A program made the translations under genes and the position numbers. A stretch of DNA of 64,000 nt, taken from an uncultured Cellulomonadaceae bacterium. Its GTDB lineage: Bacteria; Actinomycetota; Actinomycetes; Actinomycetales; Cellulomonadaceae. Shown here piece by piece: positions 35,998-46,279 of this stretch (its first letter is position 1; every line of letters starts with the position of its first letter). Where the stretch lies: contig CANLXM010000002.1 of NCBI GenBank assembly GCA_947495165.1, forward strand, positions 620,001-684,000. The letters are read 5' to 3'. The notes beneath the pieces were generated by a model. It was not told the DNA's origin and made no database searches. It saw nothing but the letters and a program-made list of their open reading frames with translations.

Positions 35998-38955
35998 ATG
36001 GCCGACGCCGCCCAGGACGCCCCCCAGCCCACCACCGCCACCGAGCTGATCGCGGCGCTCACCCTCGCCGAGAAGGTGGCGATGCTGCACCAGGCAGCGC
36101 CCGCCGTCGAACGCCTCGGCCTGTCGGCATTCCGCACCGGGACCGAGGCCCTGCACGGTGTGTCCTGGCTGGGCGCCGCGACCGTGTTCCCCCAGCCGGT
36201 CGGCCTGGCCGCGACCTGGGACCCCGACGTCCTGCGTCGGCTCGGCGACGCCGTCGCCACGGAGGTGCGCGCCAAGCACGCCGCCGACCCCACGGTCAGC
36301 CTCAACGTGTGGGCGCCGGTGGTCAACCCGCTGCGCCACCCGCTGTGGGGGCGCACCGAGGAGGGCTACTCCGAGGACCCGGACCTCACGGCCGCCCTCG
36401 CGACGGGCTACGTCCGCGGGCTGCGCGGCGACGACCCGTGCGTGTGGAAGACCGTCCCGACCCTCAAGCACTTCCTCGCCTACAGCAACGAGACGGACCG
36501 CGCGGTCACCAGCTCCCACCTGCCGCCCCAGGCGCTGCGGGAGTACGAGCTGCCCGCCTTCACGGGGCCCCTGGCCTCAGGCGCCGTCGGCGCCGTGATG
36601 CCGTCCTACAACCTGGTGAACGGCCGGCCCAACCACGTCGCCCGCGAGCTGCTCGACGAGATGCGTTCGTGGGCCCCCGCGCCGATCGCCGTCGTCTCGG
36701 ACGCCCAGGCGCCGTCGAACATCGTCGACGGCGAGCGCTACCACGACGACCACGTCGCCTCCCACGCCGCGGCCCTGCGGGCGGGCATCGACTCGTTCAC
36801 GGACAACGACACGAACACCGCGCCGACCATCGAGCGGTTCACCGCCGCACTCGCGGCCGGCCTGGTCACCGAGGCCGACGTCGACCGCGCGGTGCTCCGG
36901 CTGCTGCAGCTGCGCGAGCGCACGGGCGAGCTCGCGGGCTCCGACCCGTACGCCGTGCCCGCCACGGCGATCGACATTCCGGAGCACCGTGCGCTCGCCC
37001 GCGACGCGGTCGCCCGCAGCGTCGTCGTCCTGGCGAACGACCGGGTGCTGCCGCTCACCGAGCCGGCGCGGATCGCCGTCGTCGGCCCGTTCGCGGACCA
37101 CGTGGTGCACGACTGGTACTCGGGAACCCCGACCTACCTCAGCACGATCGCCTCGGCGCTCGCCGAGCGCTTCCCGACCGCCGATGTCCGCGTCGCGAGC
37201 GGCGCAGACCGCGTCGCGCTGCGCTCGCTGACCCACGACCGCTACCTCGAGGTCACGCCCGACGGCGCTGCCCTGACCGCGAGCGCCACCGAGGTGAGCG
37301 ACCGCGCGCCGCTGGACGTGACGGACTGGGGCGCCGGCACCCTCACGCTCCGTTCTGTCGCGACCGGTCTGCTCCTGTCGGGGCAGTCGTGGATCGTGGC
37401 GCCCACGGCGAGCCGCGTCGGCGGCTGGGTCGCGCAGGAGAGCTTTCACGCGACCCGGCACGACGACGGCTCGGTGTCGCTGCAGCACCTCGGCAGCGGG
37501 AAGTTCCTGCGCGTCCAGCACGGGAGCCATCTGCTGGTGGCCGACGGCACGGCGTCGACCGCCGAGCGGTTCGCGCTGACGACGCTGCGCACGGGGCTCG
37601 ACGACGTCGCGGACGCCTGTGCGGACGCCGACGTCGCCGTGGTCGCCCTCGGCAACGACCCGCACCTCCTCGGCCGGGAGACCGAGGATCGTCCCGGTCT
37701 GGGTCTCCCGCAGGCGGCCACCGCGATCTGGGACGCCGCGCGCCGTCGTGCCGCGCGCGCGGTCCTGACGATCGTGTCGAGCTACCCCTATGCCGTCGCG
37801 GACGAGGCCGCCGACGCCGCCGCGGTCGTCTGGATCTCCCACGGTGGCCAGGAGCTGGGCCACGGCCTCGTCGACGTGCTGTCGGGCGACCACGAGCCCT
37901 CGGGGCGGCTCGCCCAGACGTGGTGGCGCTCGGCGTCGGACGCGGGCGACCTCCTGGAGTACGACGTGGTTGGCGCCGGGATGACGTACCGGTACGCGGA
38001 CGCGACGCCGCTCTTCGGGCTCGGCCACGGACTGACGTACTCGACCGTGCGCTACGGGTCGCTGCACCTGTCGCGCTCCGAGGTGCCTGCGCCGCCGCCG
38101 AGCACCGTGCACACACCCGCGGGCTTCGTGAACCGGGACGCCCCCGCACCGCAGAGCGACCGCACGGTCACCGCGACCGTCACCGTGCACAACGCGGGCG
38201 ACCGGCCGGCGCACGAGCTCGTCGCGGTATGGGCGTGCGCGCCCGAGCTCGACGTCCCGGCGCCGCGGGTGCGCCTGGCGGCGTGGACGCGCGTGGTGCT
38301 CGAGCCGGGCGAGACGGCCCAGGTCGCGCTGCCCGTCGACGTCGGGATCCTCGCCGTCTGGGACGTCGCCGCCACCCCAGCGCCGAGCACGAGCACCACC
38401 CCCGACGTCACACACTCCACCCCCGGGGCGTTCCGCGTGCAGGGGGCCACCTATGCGCTCGCGTCGGGAGGATCGGCGGCCGACCTCACCGTGTCCGCCG
38501 ACCTCACCGTGACGGCGCCCGCCGCGCCCGTGCGGCGCGCCGCCGTGGTGCCGGCGCACGCCTTCCACGCGGCGGACCACGCGGTGACCTCGGACCGCAC
38601 CCGCGAGGCCGGTTCGTCGGTCGAGCTCGCGCCCCGGGCCGAGGAGGGCTGGGTCCGCTACGACCGGCTCGACCTCGCCGGACTGCAGGGCGTGCGGCTC
38701 GAGCTGACGCACCGCGCACTGCCGGCGCGGTCGCCCGCCCGCGTCCAGCTCGAGGTGCGCCCCGCCGAGGGCGGTGCGTGGCTGCCGCTCACCGCGGCCC
38801 TCGACGTGCCGTCCGCCCAGCGCTACGCGTGGACGGGCTACGCCGTCCCGGTCACGAAGGCCGACGACGTCGCTGGGGTCCTCGCCGGACCCGTCGACGT
38901 CCGCGTCCTGCTGACGGGCGCGGCGCGGCTCGCGGAGGTCGCGTTCATGCGCTGA
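35998..38955 (+). CDS. GH3 glycoside hydrolase with inserted beta-trefoil-like domain and C-terminal CBM-like domain
   Basis: A 985-residue intracellular GH3 enzyme (no signal peptide; AAGGAG before ATG 35998). The N-terminal barrel includes TEALHGVSW near residues 50-58 and KHFLAYSNETDR near 158-169; the nucleophile Asp lies in VVSDAQ near 235. Residues about 405-530 of the second domain hold an extra segment with RYLEVTPDGAAL and KFLRVQHGSHLLVAD repeats, like a fascin/trefoil domain. The GH3 C domain resumes around 530-680, then a fibronectin III-like domain and a final 140-residue beta-rich domain resembling CBM6. The activity is probably beta-glucosidase or beta-xylosidase on imported oligosaccharide. 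Confidence 0.85.
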   Translation: MADAAQDAPQPTTATELIAALTLAEKVAMLHQAAPAVERLGLSAFRTGTEALHGVSWLGAATVFPQPVGLAATWDPDVLRRLGDAVATEVRAKHAADPTVSLNVWAPVVNPLRHPLWGRTEEGYSEDPDLTAALATGYVRGLRGDDPCVWKTVPTLKHFLAYSNETDRAVTSSHLPPQALREYELPAFTGPLASGAVGAVMPSYNLVNGRPNHVARELLDEMRSWAPAPIAVVSDAQAPSNIVDGERYHDDHVASHAAALRAGIDSFTDNDTNTAPTIERFTAALAAGLVTEADVDRAVLRLLQLRERTGELAGSDPYAVPATAIDIPEHRALARDAVARSVVVLANDRVLPLTEPARIAVVGPFADHVVHDWYSGTPTYLSTIASALAERFPTADVRVASGADRVALRSLTHDRYLEVTPDGAALTASATEVSDRAPLDVTDWGAGTLTLRSVATGLLLSGQSWIVAPTASRVGGWVAQESFHATRHDDGSVSLQHLGSGKFLRVQHGSHLLVADGTASTAERFALTTLRTGLDDVADACADADVAVVALGNDPHLLGRETEDRPGLGLPQAATAIWDAARRRAARAVLTIVSSYPYAVADEAADAAAVVWISHGGQELGHGLVDVLSGDHEPSGRLAQTWWRSASDAGDLLEYDVVGAGMTYRYADATPLFGLGHGLTYSTVRYGSLHLSRSEVPAPPPSTVHTPAGFVNRDAPAPQSDRTVTATVTVHNAGDRPAHELVAVWACAPELDVPAPRVRLAAWTRVVLEPGETAQVALPVDVGILAVWDVAATPAPSTSTTPDVTHSTPGAFRVQGATYALASGGSAADLTVSADLTVTAPAAPVRRAAVVPAHAFHAADHAVTSDRTREAGSSVELAPRAEEGWVRYDRLDLAGLQGVRLELTHRALPARSPARVQLEVRPAEGGAWLPLTAALDVPSAQRYAWTGYAVPVTKADDVAGVLAGPVDVRVLLTGAARLAEVAFMR

Positions 38956-41473
38956 CCTCGACGCGGACCCCGGGGCGCAGCGCCACCCGGCGCACGCCCG
39001 CGGGGTCGCGCACGTCGACGAGCGTGGTGGTCTCCGCTCCGCTCGTCGGCGCCCGCAGCGTCAGCCCGGCCGAGACCACCACCCCGTCGCGCCAGGCGAC
39101 GTCCACCTCGACTCCCCCGGGCAGACGCAGGCCCGCGACCTCGCCGACGGTCCAGGACGGCGGGAGGGCGGGCAGGAGGTGGATCTCGCGCACGCCGTCG
39201 GCGCCGGTCCGGTGCCCCTGCACGAGCGCCTCGGCGATCCCCGCGACGACGCCGAGGTTGCCGTCGACCTGGAACGGCGGGTGCGCGCAGAGCAGCGAGC
39301 GGTACACCCCGCCGTCGTGCGTCCCGCCCTCCGGTGCTGCCACCTGGTCGGGCCCGGCGTCCACGGGGTGCAGGAACGCGCGCAGGAGCGCATCGACGGC
39401 GGCGCCGTCGTGCAACCGCGCCTGCAGGGCGACGCGCCACGCGAGCGCCCAGCCGGTCGAGTGCGCACCCCGGGCGGCGAGCGTGCGGGAGGCCGCGCGC
39501 GCGAGGCCGGGGGTGTCGAGCGGCGTCACGCTCGTCCCGGGGTACACCCCGAACAGGTGCGAGGTGTGGCGGTGGCGCGGCTCGGCGTCCGGCACGTCGT
39601 CCGCCCATTCCGCGAGCCTCCCGTCGGGACCGACGCGCTCCGCGGGCAGGCGCGGCAGCGCGTCAGCGGCCGCGGCGACGAGCGCGGCGTCGACCGCGGC
39701 CCCCGCGCGCGCAGCCGCCGGAGCGGTGGCGAGGACATGGCTGAGCAGGTCGCGGGCGAGGGCGAGGTCGGCCGTCGTCGAGGTGCTCAGGCTCCAGGCC
39801 TCACCGTCGGCCAGATAGGTGTTCTCCGGGCTCGTGGCGGGAGACGTCCCCAGCGCCCCCGGCCCGGCCGGGACGAGCCACGCGAGCAGGAACCGAGCGG
39901 CGCTCTCGAGCAGCGGCCAGCCCCGGCGCAGAGCCTCGGCGTCGCCGGTGACCGCCCAGTGGTCCGCGACGTGGCGCACGAGCCACACGCCGCCCAGGGG
40001 CCAGAAGGACCACGCGGGATCCTCCGTTCCGTCCCCGACGGGGGCCGCGAAGCCCCAGGCGTCGCTGTTGTGGTGGGCCACCCAGCCCGGCGCCCCGTAG
40101 AGCTCGCGTGCGACGCGCTCGCCGCTCCGGGCGAGCACGGCCAGCCAGTCCAGGAGCGGCTCGTGAGCCTCGGGCAGGGCGCCGACGAGTGCGCCCCAGT
40201 AGTTCATGGGCAGGTTGATGTTGGTCGTGTAGCTGCCGTGCCACGGCGGGTCGAGGCGCTCGTTCCAGACTCCTTGCAGCGTCGCCGGGAGCCCGCCCGG
40301 ACGTGAGCTCGCGAGCAGCAGGTAGCGACCGAACGTGAAGGCGAGCGCCGCGAGGCCCGGATCAGGGACGCCGTTCGCGGCCGCGACGAGACGGTCCTGC
40401 AGCACGCGGTCGTCGCCCTCGGCGCCCGACGCGGGGCCCGCGGCGAGCTGGAGCGTCACGCGATCCATCAGGGCGCGGTGCGCGCTCACGTGGCGGTCAC
40501 GCAGCGCGTCGCCGTGCTTCGCCGCCGTCCACGCCCGTGCGCGCGCCTCCTGAAACAAGGACTCGACGTCGCCGTGCAGCGTGGAGCCGCCCGGGGCATG
40601 GTCGGTCGCGGTGGCCAGGACCGCGCGCAGGTGCGTGGCTCCGCGCACGAGCAGGGCCCCGTCACGCCCGGTCACCGTCCCGTCGGTCTGCACGAGGACG
40701 TGCACGACGGCGGTCGTGGCCGCACCGTCGTACTGCACGAGCGGCACGTCCGGATCACGCGGCCAGGTGGGCGTCGCCCGGCTCGGCATGCGCACGACGA
40801 CCTCCAGCGCCGTCGTGCCGGCGCCCAGGCCGCGGTCGGAGTCCAGCACGCGCGGAGCGGCGACCCACGGGTGCGGCGAGGTCAGGCACACGTCGACGTC
40901 GGGCAGGCGGCTGCCGGTGCGAGTGAGCACGAGCACGCCGTCGCCCGCGCTCGCCCAGACCTCCTGCACGACCCGGTCGCTCCCGGACCCGTGAGGCTGG
41001 TCGCCCGGCGCCGGCTCGTCCCACCCGTGCCGCGCGACGCCGTCGCGCAGGTCGAGCTCACGCCAGTACCCCGCCCCAGGAACCTCCTCGCTCGACGCCG
41101 AGTCCGGGCGGGTCAGGAGCAGGTCGACGAGCGGCTGGAACGACTCTGCCTGACCGCTCTGCAGGGACCGCACGAGCGCGTGGGCCGTCGCCCGGTCCCC
41201 TGCCGCGAGCGCCGCACGCGCAGCGCGCAGCCGGTCGGGGCCGTCCGCCACGAGCGGGGCCGCCGACGGGCTCCCGGGCCCACCGGTCCAGCACGTCTCG
41301 TCGTTGACCTGGACCCGCTCGCCGTCCACACCGCCGAACACCATCGCCCCGAGGCGGCCGTTGCCCACGGGCAGCGCGTCGGTCCACTCCCGCGCCCGCC
41401 CGGCCATCCGCACGTGGCGCTCGACCGTCAGGGGGGACCGCCGGTCCGAGCCGGTGTGCGCGTCGTCGAGCAT
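38945..41473 (-). CDS. GH95 alpha-L-fucosidase-like enzyme
   Basis: An 842-residue GH95 protein without signal peptide. It has the opening motif WTDALPVGNGRLGAMVFGG near residues 30-48, the active-site region TNINLPMNYWG near 415-425 whose Asn residues activate water, and the HRHTSHLFGVYPG segment near 632-644. Family members release alpha-1,2-L-fucose by inversion, in plants' xyloglucan from the fucosyl-galactosyl-xylosyl side chain; some act as alpha-L-galactosidases. ATG 41473 follows AGGGTGG. The 3' end overlaps the GH3 gene by 11 bp, and the 5' end is 24 bp from the tautomerase-like gene, so the two may be co-transcribed. Confidence 0.88.
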   Translation of the reverse strand: MLDDAHTGSDRRSPLTVERHVRMAGRAREWTDALPVGNGRLGAMVFGGVDGERVQVNDETCWTGGPGSPSAAPLVADGPDRLRAARAALAAGDRATAHALVRSLQSGQAESFQPLVDLLLTRPDSASSEEVPGAGYWRELDLRDGVARHGWDEPAPGDQPHGSGSDRVVQEVWASAGDGVLVLTRTGSRLPDVDVCLTSPHPWVAAPRVLDSDRGLGAGTTALEVVVRMPSRATPTWPRDPDVPLVQYDGAATTAVVHVLVQTDGTVTGRDGALLVRGATHLRAVLATATDHAPGGSTLHGDVESLFQEARARAWTAAKHGDALRDRHVSAHRALMDRVTLQLAAGPASGAEGDDRVLQDRLVAAANGVPDPGLAALAFTFGRYLLLASSRPGGLPATLQGVWNERLDPPWHGSYTTNINLPMNYWGALVGALPEAHEPLLDWLAVLARSGERVARELYGAPGWVAHHNSDAWGFAAPVGDGTEDPAWSFWPLGGVWLVRHVADHWAVTGDAEALRRGWPLLESAARFLLAWLVPAGPGALGTSPATSPENTYLADGEAWSLSTSTTADLALARDLLSHVLATAPAAARAGAAVDAALVAAAADALPRLPAERVGPDGRLAEWADDVPDAEPRHRHTSHLFGVYPGTSVTPLDTPGLARAASRTLAARGAHSTGWALAWRVALQARLHDGAAVDALLRAFLHPVDAGPDQVAAPEGGTHDGGVYRSLLCAHPPFQVDGNLGVVAGIAEALVQGHRTGADGVREIHLLPALPPSWTVGEVAGLRLPGGVEVDVAWRDGVVVSAGLTLRAPTSGAETTTLVDVRDPAGVRRVALRPGVRVEVSA

Positions 41474-41497
41474 GCCGGCCACCCTAGAGCGTCAGCC

Positions 41498-41887
41498 TCA
41501 CTGCTCGACGCGATAGCTCAACGTCAGCTCGTCTCCCGCCTGCCCGCGGATGCCCCAGTCGTGCCGGGGCGTCTCCACGATGACGATCTCGAGGTCCACC
41601 GGAGCGATCGTGAGCTCCCGCTCGAAGTCCCGGAACAGACGCTGGTAGAAGGCCTTCTTCGTGGCGACCGTCCGGCCCTCGAACATGAGGACCTCGACGA
41701 TCGTGTAGCGCTCGCTCCGTCCTTCAGGGACCGGGAAGTCCTCGCCGCTCATCGGGAAGAACCGGTGGAAGCGCTTCGTCTCCGGCAGCCCCAGCACGTC
41801 GACGGCCGCGGCGTGCACGACGTCGGACAGCGCCTCTCGCAGCGGTCGCAGCACGGTGTCCCGGCCGTACACCTTGATCTGGGCCAC
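41498..41887 (-). CDS. Tautomerase-like protein lacking the N-terminal proline
   Basis: A 129-residue protein of the larger tautomerase group (two beta-alpha-beta units): IKVYGRDTVLRPLREALSDV at residues 4-23, KRFHRFFPMSGEDF near 38-51 and RYTIVEVLMFEGR near 60-72. Classical members use Pro-1 as catalytic base; here the mature start would be Ala or Gln, so activity is uncertain. GTG 41887 has a GGAGAGGGG site upstream. It precedes GH95 by 24 bp on the same strand. Confidence 0.72.
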   Translation of the reverse strand: MAQIKVYGRDTVLRPLREALSDVVHAAAVDVLGLPETKRFHRFFPMSGEDFPVPEGRSERYTIVEVLMFEGRTVATKKAFYQRLFRDFERELTIAPVDLEIVIVETPRHDWGIRGQAGDELTLSYRVEQ

Positions 41888-41970
41888 GCGATTCCCCTCT
41901 CCTCGGATGGAGCGACGCTATCGGCCCTCCCGAAAGGCCGGACCGGGGATCCCCGTGATGGGATGGCCTG

Positions 41971-42891
41971 ATGGACAACGATCAGGTCGAGCACGTCACC
42001 GGTCCTCTCGCGGTCGCCGACGCCGAGGCCGTCGAGCGCCTCGCGCGTGCGGCCGAGCACGTCGACGGACGCCCTGCCCTGAGCGAGCAGCCCCTGCTCC
42101 GCCTCACGCAGGACGACGCCCCCGTCCATCACCTCCTGGTCCGCGCCGAGGACGACCTGGCTGGCTATGCACAGCTCGACCTCGGGGCGCCCGGCGCGGC
42201 GTCCGTCGAGGTCGTGGTGCACCCCTTCGCCCGCCGCCACGGCGTCGGCAGCACGCTGGTCGCCGTAGCCCGTGACACCGCCCGCGCGGCTGGCGCCGAC
42301 GGCGTCCGCGTCTGGGCCGAGGGAGGCGACCCGGCAGCGCAGGGCCTCGCCCGGCGCCTCGGGCTCGAACCCGTACGCGAGCTCGTCCTGATGAGCCGGG
42401 ACCTCACCCCGGGGACGTCACCCAGCGCTCCCGTCCCGCTTCCCGACGGCGTCACGGTCCGCAGGTTCGTCGTCGGGCAGGACGAGGACGCTCTGGTGCG
42501 CGTCAACGCGCGCGCGTTCGACTGGCACCCCGAGCAGGGCCGCATGTCCCTGGCGGACCTCCGCGCTCGCCAGACCGAGCCGTGGTTCGACGCCGCGGAC
42601 GTCCTCCTGCTCGAGGAGGACGGAGCGCTCGTCGCGTTCGTCTGGCTCAAGCTCGTGCAGGGGGAGGACGCCGGGGAGCTGTACGTCGTCGCGGTCGACC
42701 CGGACGCGCAAGGACGCGGTCTCGGCACGGCCACGACCGCGCTCGCCCTGCGCCACCTGGCCGACGCCGGCCTCGCGCAGGCGACCCTGTGGACCGAGGC
42801 CGACAACGTCCGCGCCGTCGCCACCTACGCGCGCGCGGGCTTCACGGTCGCGTCCTCGCGCGTCCAGCTCGGCGACGCCCCGCAGGCCTGA
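41971..42891 (+). CDS. mshD: Mycothiol synthase
   Basis: A 306-residue protein with two GNAT domains. The first has [20 protein letters not shown] near residues 78-97, the second [20 protein letters not shown] near 241-260, and [18 protein letters not shown] near 276-293 is typical of MshD. It adds the last acetyl group to Cys-GlcN-Ins to make mycothiol, the main thiol of actinobacteria, which supports the taxonomic placement. Start ATG 41971. It is followed 28 bp later by ppk1 on the same strand. Confidence 0.9.
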   Translation: MDNDQVEHVTGPLAVADAEAVERLARAAEHVDGRPALSEQPLLRLTQDDAPVHHLLVRAEDDLAGYAQLDLGAPGAASVEVVVHPFARRHGVGSTLVAVARDTARAAGADGVRVWAEGGDPAAQGLARRLGLEPVRELVLMSRDLTPGTSPSAPVPLPDGVTVRRFVVGQDEDALVRVNARAFDWHPEQGRMSLADLRARQTEPWFDAADVLLLEEDGALVAFVWLKLVQGEDAGELYVVAVDPDAQGRGLGTATTALALRHLADAGLAQATLWTEADNVRAVATYARAGFTVASSRVQLGDAPQA

Positions 42892-42919
42892 CACGCCCCG
42901 TTCACGCAGGAGTGCCACG

Positions 42920-45235
42920 ATGTCCCCTATGAACGAGCCGCAGACCGCGACCGACGAGTCCCCCCGCGCCGAGGGCTCCGCGCCGGGCAGCGAGTCCACC
43001 GAGGCCCGGGCGATCCCCACGATCCCCCTGAACCCCGAGCTCGCCGCGCACATCGCCGAGCACATCGGCGGGCTGCCGGCCCACGCGGACGGGCGCACGG
43101 CCGAGGAGCTCGCGCCCCTGCCGGCCGACCGGTTCGCGGACCGGGAGATCAGCTGGCTCGCCTTCAACCAGCGGGTGCTCGAGCTCGCCGAGGACGCGTC
43201 GCAGCCGCTCCTGGAGCGGGTGCGGTTCCTGGCGATCTTCGCGTCCAACCTGGACGAGTTCTTCATGGTGCGCGTCGCGGGCCTCAAGCGCCGGATCGCG
43301 ACCGGCATCGCCGTCTCCTCCCCCTCGGGCCAGAGTCCCCGCCAGGTGCTCGAGGGCATCGCGAAGCACGCGCACGCCCTCGCCGAGCGGCACGCCCGCG
43401 TCTTCAGCGAGCACGTGCAGCCGGCCCTCGCGGAGGAGGGCATCACGCTGGTGCGCTGGGAGGAGCTCGCGGACAACGAGCAGCTGCGCCTGCACAAGTA
43501 TTTCCGCAAGCAGATCTTCCCCGTCCTGACGCCGCTGGCTGTGGACCCCGCGCACCCGTTCCCGTACATCTCCGGCCTGTCGCTCAACCTCGCCGTGATC
43601 GTCGCCAACCCGGCGACCGGCAAGGAGCACTTCGCGCGCGTCAAGGTGCCGCCGCTGCTCCCCCGGTTCATCGCCGTCGACTCGCGCGGCCGCCCGTCCG
43701 CGCCCGACTCTCAGACGGCTCCTCAGGGGCGTGGCCCCATGTCGTTCGTGCCCCTCGAGGACGTGATCGCCCAGCACCTCGACCACCTGTTCCCCGGGAT
43801 GGAGATCATCGAGGTCCACACGTTCCGCGTCACGCGCAACGAGGACGTCGAGGTCGAGGAGGACGACGCCGAGAACCTGCTGCAGGCGATGGAGAAGGAG
43901 CTGCTGCGCCGGCGGTTCGGCCCGCCCGTGCGGCTCGAGATCGCGGACAAGATCACCCCGCGCATCAAGGAGCTGCTGATCAAGGAGCTCGGCGTCGAGC
44001 AGGACGAGGTGTACGAGCTCCCGGCCCCGCTGGACCTCACCGGCCTCAACGTCATCGCCGACCTCGACCGGGCTGACCTGCAGTTCCCGCGCTTCGTGCC
44101 GACCACGCACCGGTACCTGGCGGAGGTGGAGAGCGCCAAGCCCACCGACGTCTTCGCCGCGATCCGTCGCCGGGACATCCTGCTGCACCACCCGTACGAC
44201 TCGTTCTCGACGTCGGTCCAGACGTTCCTCGAGCAGGCCGCGGCGGACCCGCACGTGCTCGCGATCAAGCAGACGCTGTACCGGACGTCGGGCGACTCGC
44301 CGATCGTCGACGCGCTGATCGACGCCGCCGAGGCCGGCAAGCAGGTGCTCGCGCTCGTGGAGATCAAGGCGCGCTTCGACGAGCAGAACAACATCTCCTG
44401 GGCGCGCAAGCTCGAGCAGGCCGGCGTGCACGTCGTGTACGGCATCGTCGGGCTCAAGACGCACTGCAAGCTCTCGCTCGTCGTCCGGCAGGAGTCGGAC
44501 GGCCTGCGCCGGTACTGCCACGTCGGGACGGGCAACTACAACCCCAAGACGGCCCGCCAGTACACCGACCTCGGCCTGCTGACGTCGGACCCCGACGTCG
44601 GCCAGGACCTGACGCGGCTGTTCAACCAGCTGTCCGGGTACGCGCCCAAGTCGCGCTTCCACCGCCTGCTCGTCGCCCCCCGCTCCGTGCGCTCGGGCCT
44701 CATCGAGCGGATCGAGCGCGAGGCCGACAACGCGCGCGCCGGCAAGGACGCCTGGATCAAGCTCAAGGTGAACTCGATCGTCGACGAGGACACGATCGAC
44801 GCGCTGTACCGCGCCTCGCAGGCCGGCGTCCCGGTCGACCTTGTCGTCCGAGGCATCTGCGCGGTGCGCCCGGGCGTGCCCGGTCTGAGCGAGACCGTCC
44901 GGGTGCGCTCGATCCTCGGTCGCTACCTCGAGCACTCGCGCATCTTCGCGTTCGCGAACGACGGTGCCCCCGACGTGCTGATCGGCTCGGCAGACCTCAT
45001 GCACCGCAACCTCGACCGCCGCGTCGAGGCGCTCGTGTCGATCTGCGACCCCGAGCAGGTGCAGAACCTCGTCACGCTGCTGGACGCCTCCATGGACGAC
45101 GCGACGTCGTCGTGGTACCTGGGGCCGGACGGCGCGTGGGAGCGGCACCACCTCGACGAGCAGGGCGAGCCGCTGCGCGACCTGCAGGCCGTGCTGATCG
45201 CCCGGCAGCGTCGACGCCTGGGCATGTCACGGTGA
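42920..45235 (+). CDS. ppk1: Polyphosphate kinase 1 (RNA degradosome polyphosphate kinase)
   Basis: A 771-residue PPK1, slightly longer than usual because of an N-terminal extension of about 70 residues rich in acidic and Pro residues. [18 protein letters not shown] near residues 75-92 starts the family domain; [15 protein letters not shown] near 453-467 and [12 protein letters not shown] near 512-523 contain the conserved catalytic His. It makes inorganic polyphosphate from ATP. Start ATG 42920, or ATG 42929 three codons later. It overlaps the mutT1-like gene (GTGA), a conserved actinobacterial pair. Confidence 0.92.
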   Translation: MSPMNEPQTATDESPRAEGSAPGSESTEARAIPTIPLNPELAAHIAEHIGGLPAHADGRTAEELAPLPADRFADREISWLAFNQRVLELAEDASQPLLERVRFLAIFASNLDEFFMVRVAGLKRRIATGIAVSSPSGQSPRQVLEGIAKHAHALAERHARVFSEHVQPALAEEGITLVRWEELADNEQLRLHKYFRKQIFPVLTPLAVDPAHPFPYISGLSLNLAVIVANPATGKEHFARVKVPPLLPRFIAVDSRGRPSAPDSQTAPQGRGPMSFVPLEDVIAQHLDHLFPGMEIIEVHTFRVTRNEDVEVEEDDAENLLQAMEKELLRRRFGPPVRLEIADKITPRIKELLIKELGVEQDEVYELPAPLDLTGLNVIADLDRADLQFPRFVPTTHRYLAEVESAKPTDVFAAIRRRDILLHHPYDSFSTSVQTFLEQAAADPHVLAIKQTLYRTSGDSPIVDALIDAAEAGKQVLALVEIKARFDEQNNISWARKLEQAGVHVVYGIVGLKTHCKLSLVVRQESDGLRRYCHVGTGNYNPKTARQYTDLGLLTSDPDVGQDLTRLFNQLSGYAPKSRFHRLLVAPRSVRSGLIERIEREADNARAGKDAWIKLKVNSIVDEDTIDALYRASQAGVPVDLVVRGICAVRPGVPGLSETVRVRSILGRYLEHSRIFAFANDGAPDVLIGSADLMHRNLDRRVEALVSICDPEQVQNLVTLLDASMDDATSSWYLGPDGAWERHHLDEQGEPLRDLQAVLIARQRRRLGMSR

Positions 45236-46275
45236 CCCACGCCCCGCTCGAGGACCTCAGCGGGCACTCGATCGAGGAGATCGGCGCCTCACCGCGCCGG
45301 CACGCCGTCGAGGCCGCCGGCGCCCTGGTGTGGCGCGAGCGCAAGGGCACCCTCGAGGTCCAGCTCATCCACCGCCCCCGCTACGACGACTGGTCGTGGC
45401 CCAAGGGCAAGGTCGACCCGGGCGAGACGCTGCGCGAGTGCGCCGTCCGCGAGGTCGCGGAGGAGACGGGGCACGACGTCGTGCTCGGCATCCCCCTGCC
45501 GATGCTGCGCTACCGCATGCCGGACCGCCGCTTCAAGCGGGTGCACTACTGGGCCGCCCGCCGGGCGGAGGCCGCCGACGAGCCTGCGGTGCGGGCCCGC
45601 AAGCCCGCGACCGCGGTGAACCCCGAGGAGATCGACGACGCCGTGTGGGTGTCGGCGGAGCGTGCGCGGGGGATGCTCACCCGCCGCCAGGACCGCACGC
45701 CGCTCGACGCGCTCGTCGACGCCCACGACAAGGGCCGACTCGCGACCACGCCGCTCCTCGTGGCGCGCCACGCGCGGGCGCGCAAGCGGTCCGCATGGGC
45801 GGGGACGGAGGAGGACCGACCCCTGACGCCGGCGGGCTACCTGCAGGCCGCGCTCCTGGTGCCCATCGCTTCCGCCTACGGGGTGCGCGAGATCACCACG
45901 AGCCGGTGGCTGCGCTGCGCGGACACGATCGCGCCGTACGGGCGCGCGACCGGGCTCACGTCCGGGCTGAGCTTCGACCTGACCGAGCTCGCGCACGCGA
46001 AGGCGCCGGGGAAGGTGACGCGCTCCGTCACGGAGCTGCTCTCCTCGGGCGTCCCCGGCATGATCTGCACCCACCGGCCGGTGCTGCCGACCGTCCTGGG
46101 CGTGATCGCCGCCCACACCCGGCCCTCCGTGCGCGCGGAGCTACCGGCCGAGAATCCCTACCTCAAGCCCGCCGAGGTGCTCGTCGCGCACGTCGCGCAG
46201 ACGCCGAAGGGCCCCCGGGTGGTCGCGGTCGAACAGACGCGACCGCTCCTCCCGAAGGCCCTCCCGACGAGCTAG
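45232..46275 (+). CDS. mutT1: Nudix hydrolase / histidine phosphatase fusion (MutT1-like)
   Basis: A 347-residue two-domain protein. The Nudix box [20 protein letters not shown] is at about residues 59-78, and the second half is a histidine phosphatase-like domain with LLVARHARA near 179-187. Mycobacterial MutT1 has this layout and hydrolyses 8-oxo-(d)GTP and diadenosine polyphosphates, keeping oxidised nucleotides out of DNA. The GTG start at 45232 overlaps the ppk1 stop. Coupling of polyphosphate synthesis and nucleotide cleaning is common in this group. Confidence 0.88.
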   Translation: MTHAPLEDLSGHSIEEIGASPRRHAVEAAGALVWRERKGTLEVQLIHRPRYDDWSWPKGKVDPGETLRECAVREVAEETGHDVVLGIPLPMLRYRMPDRRFKRVHYWAARRAEAADEPAVRARKPATAVNPEEIDDAVWVSAERARGMLTRRQDRTPLDALVDAHDKGRLATTPLLVARHARARKRSAWAGTEEDRPLTPAGYLQAALLVPIASAYGVREITTSRWLRCADTIAPYGRATGLTSGLSFDLTELAHAKAPGKVTRSVTELLSSGVPGMICTHRPVLPTVLGVIAAHTRPSVRAELPAENPYLKPAEVLVAHVAQTPKGPRVVAVEQTRPLLPKALPTS

Positions 46276-46279
46276 GTCC

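Noticed and set aside
41768-41777. A third copy of GAAGCGCTTC, upstream of the GH95 gene
   Set aside because: It lies inside the tautomerase-like gene and spells the codons for Lys-Arg-Phe of the conserved KRFHRFF motif, so protein conservation explains it without an operator role.
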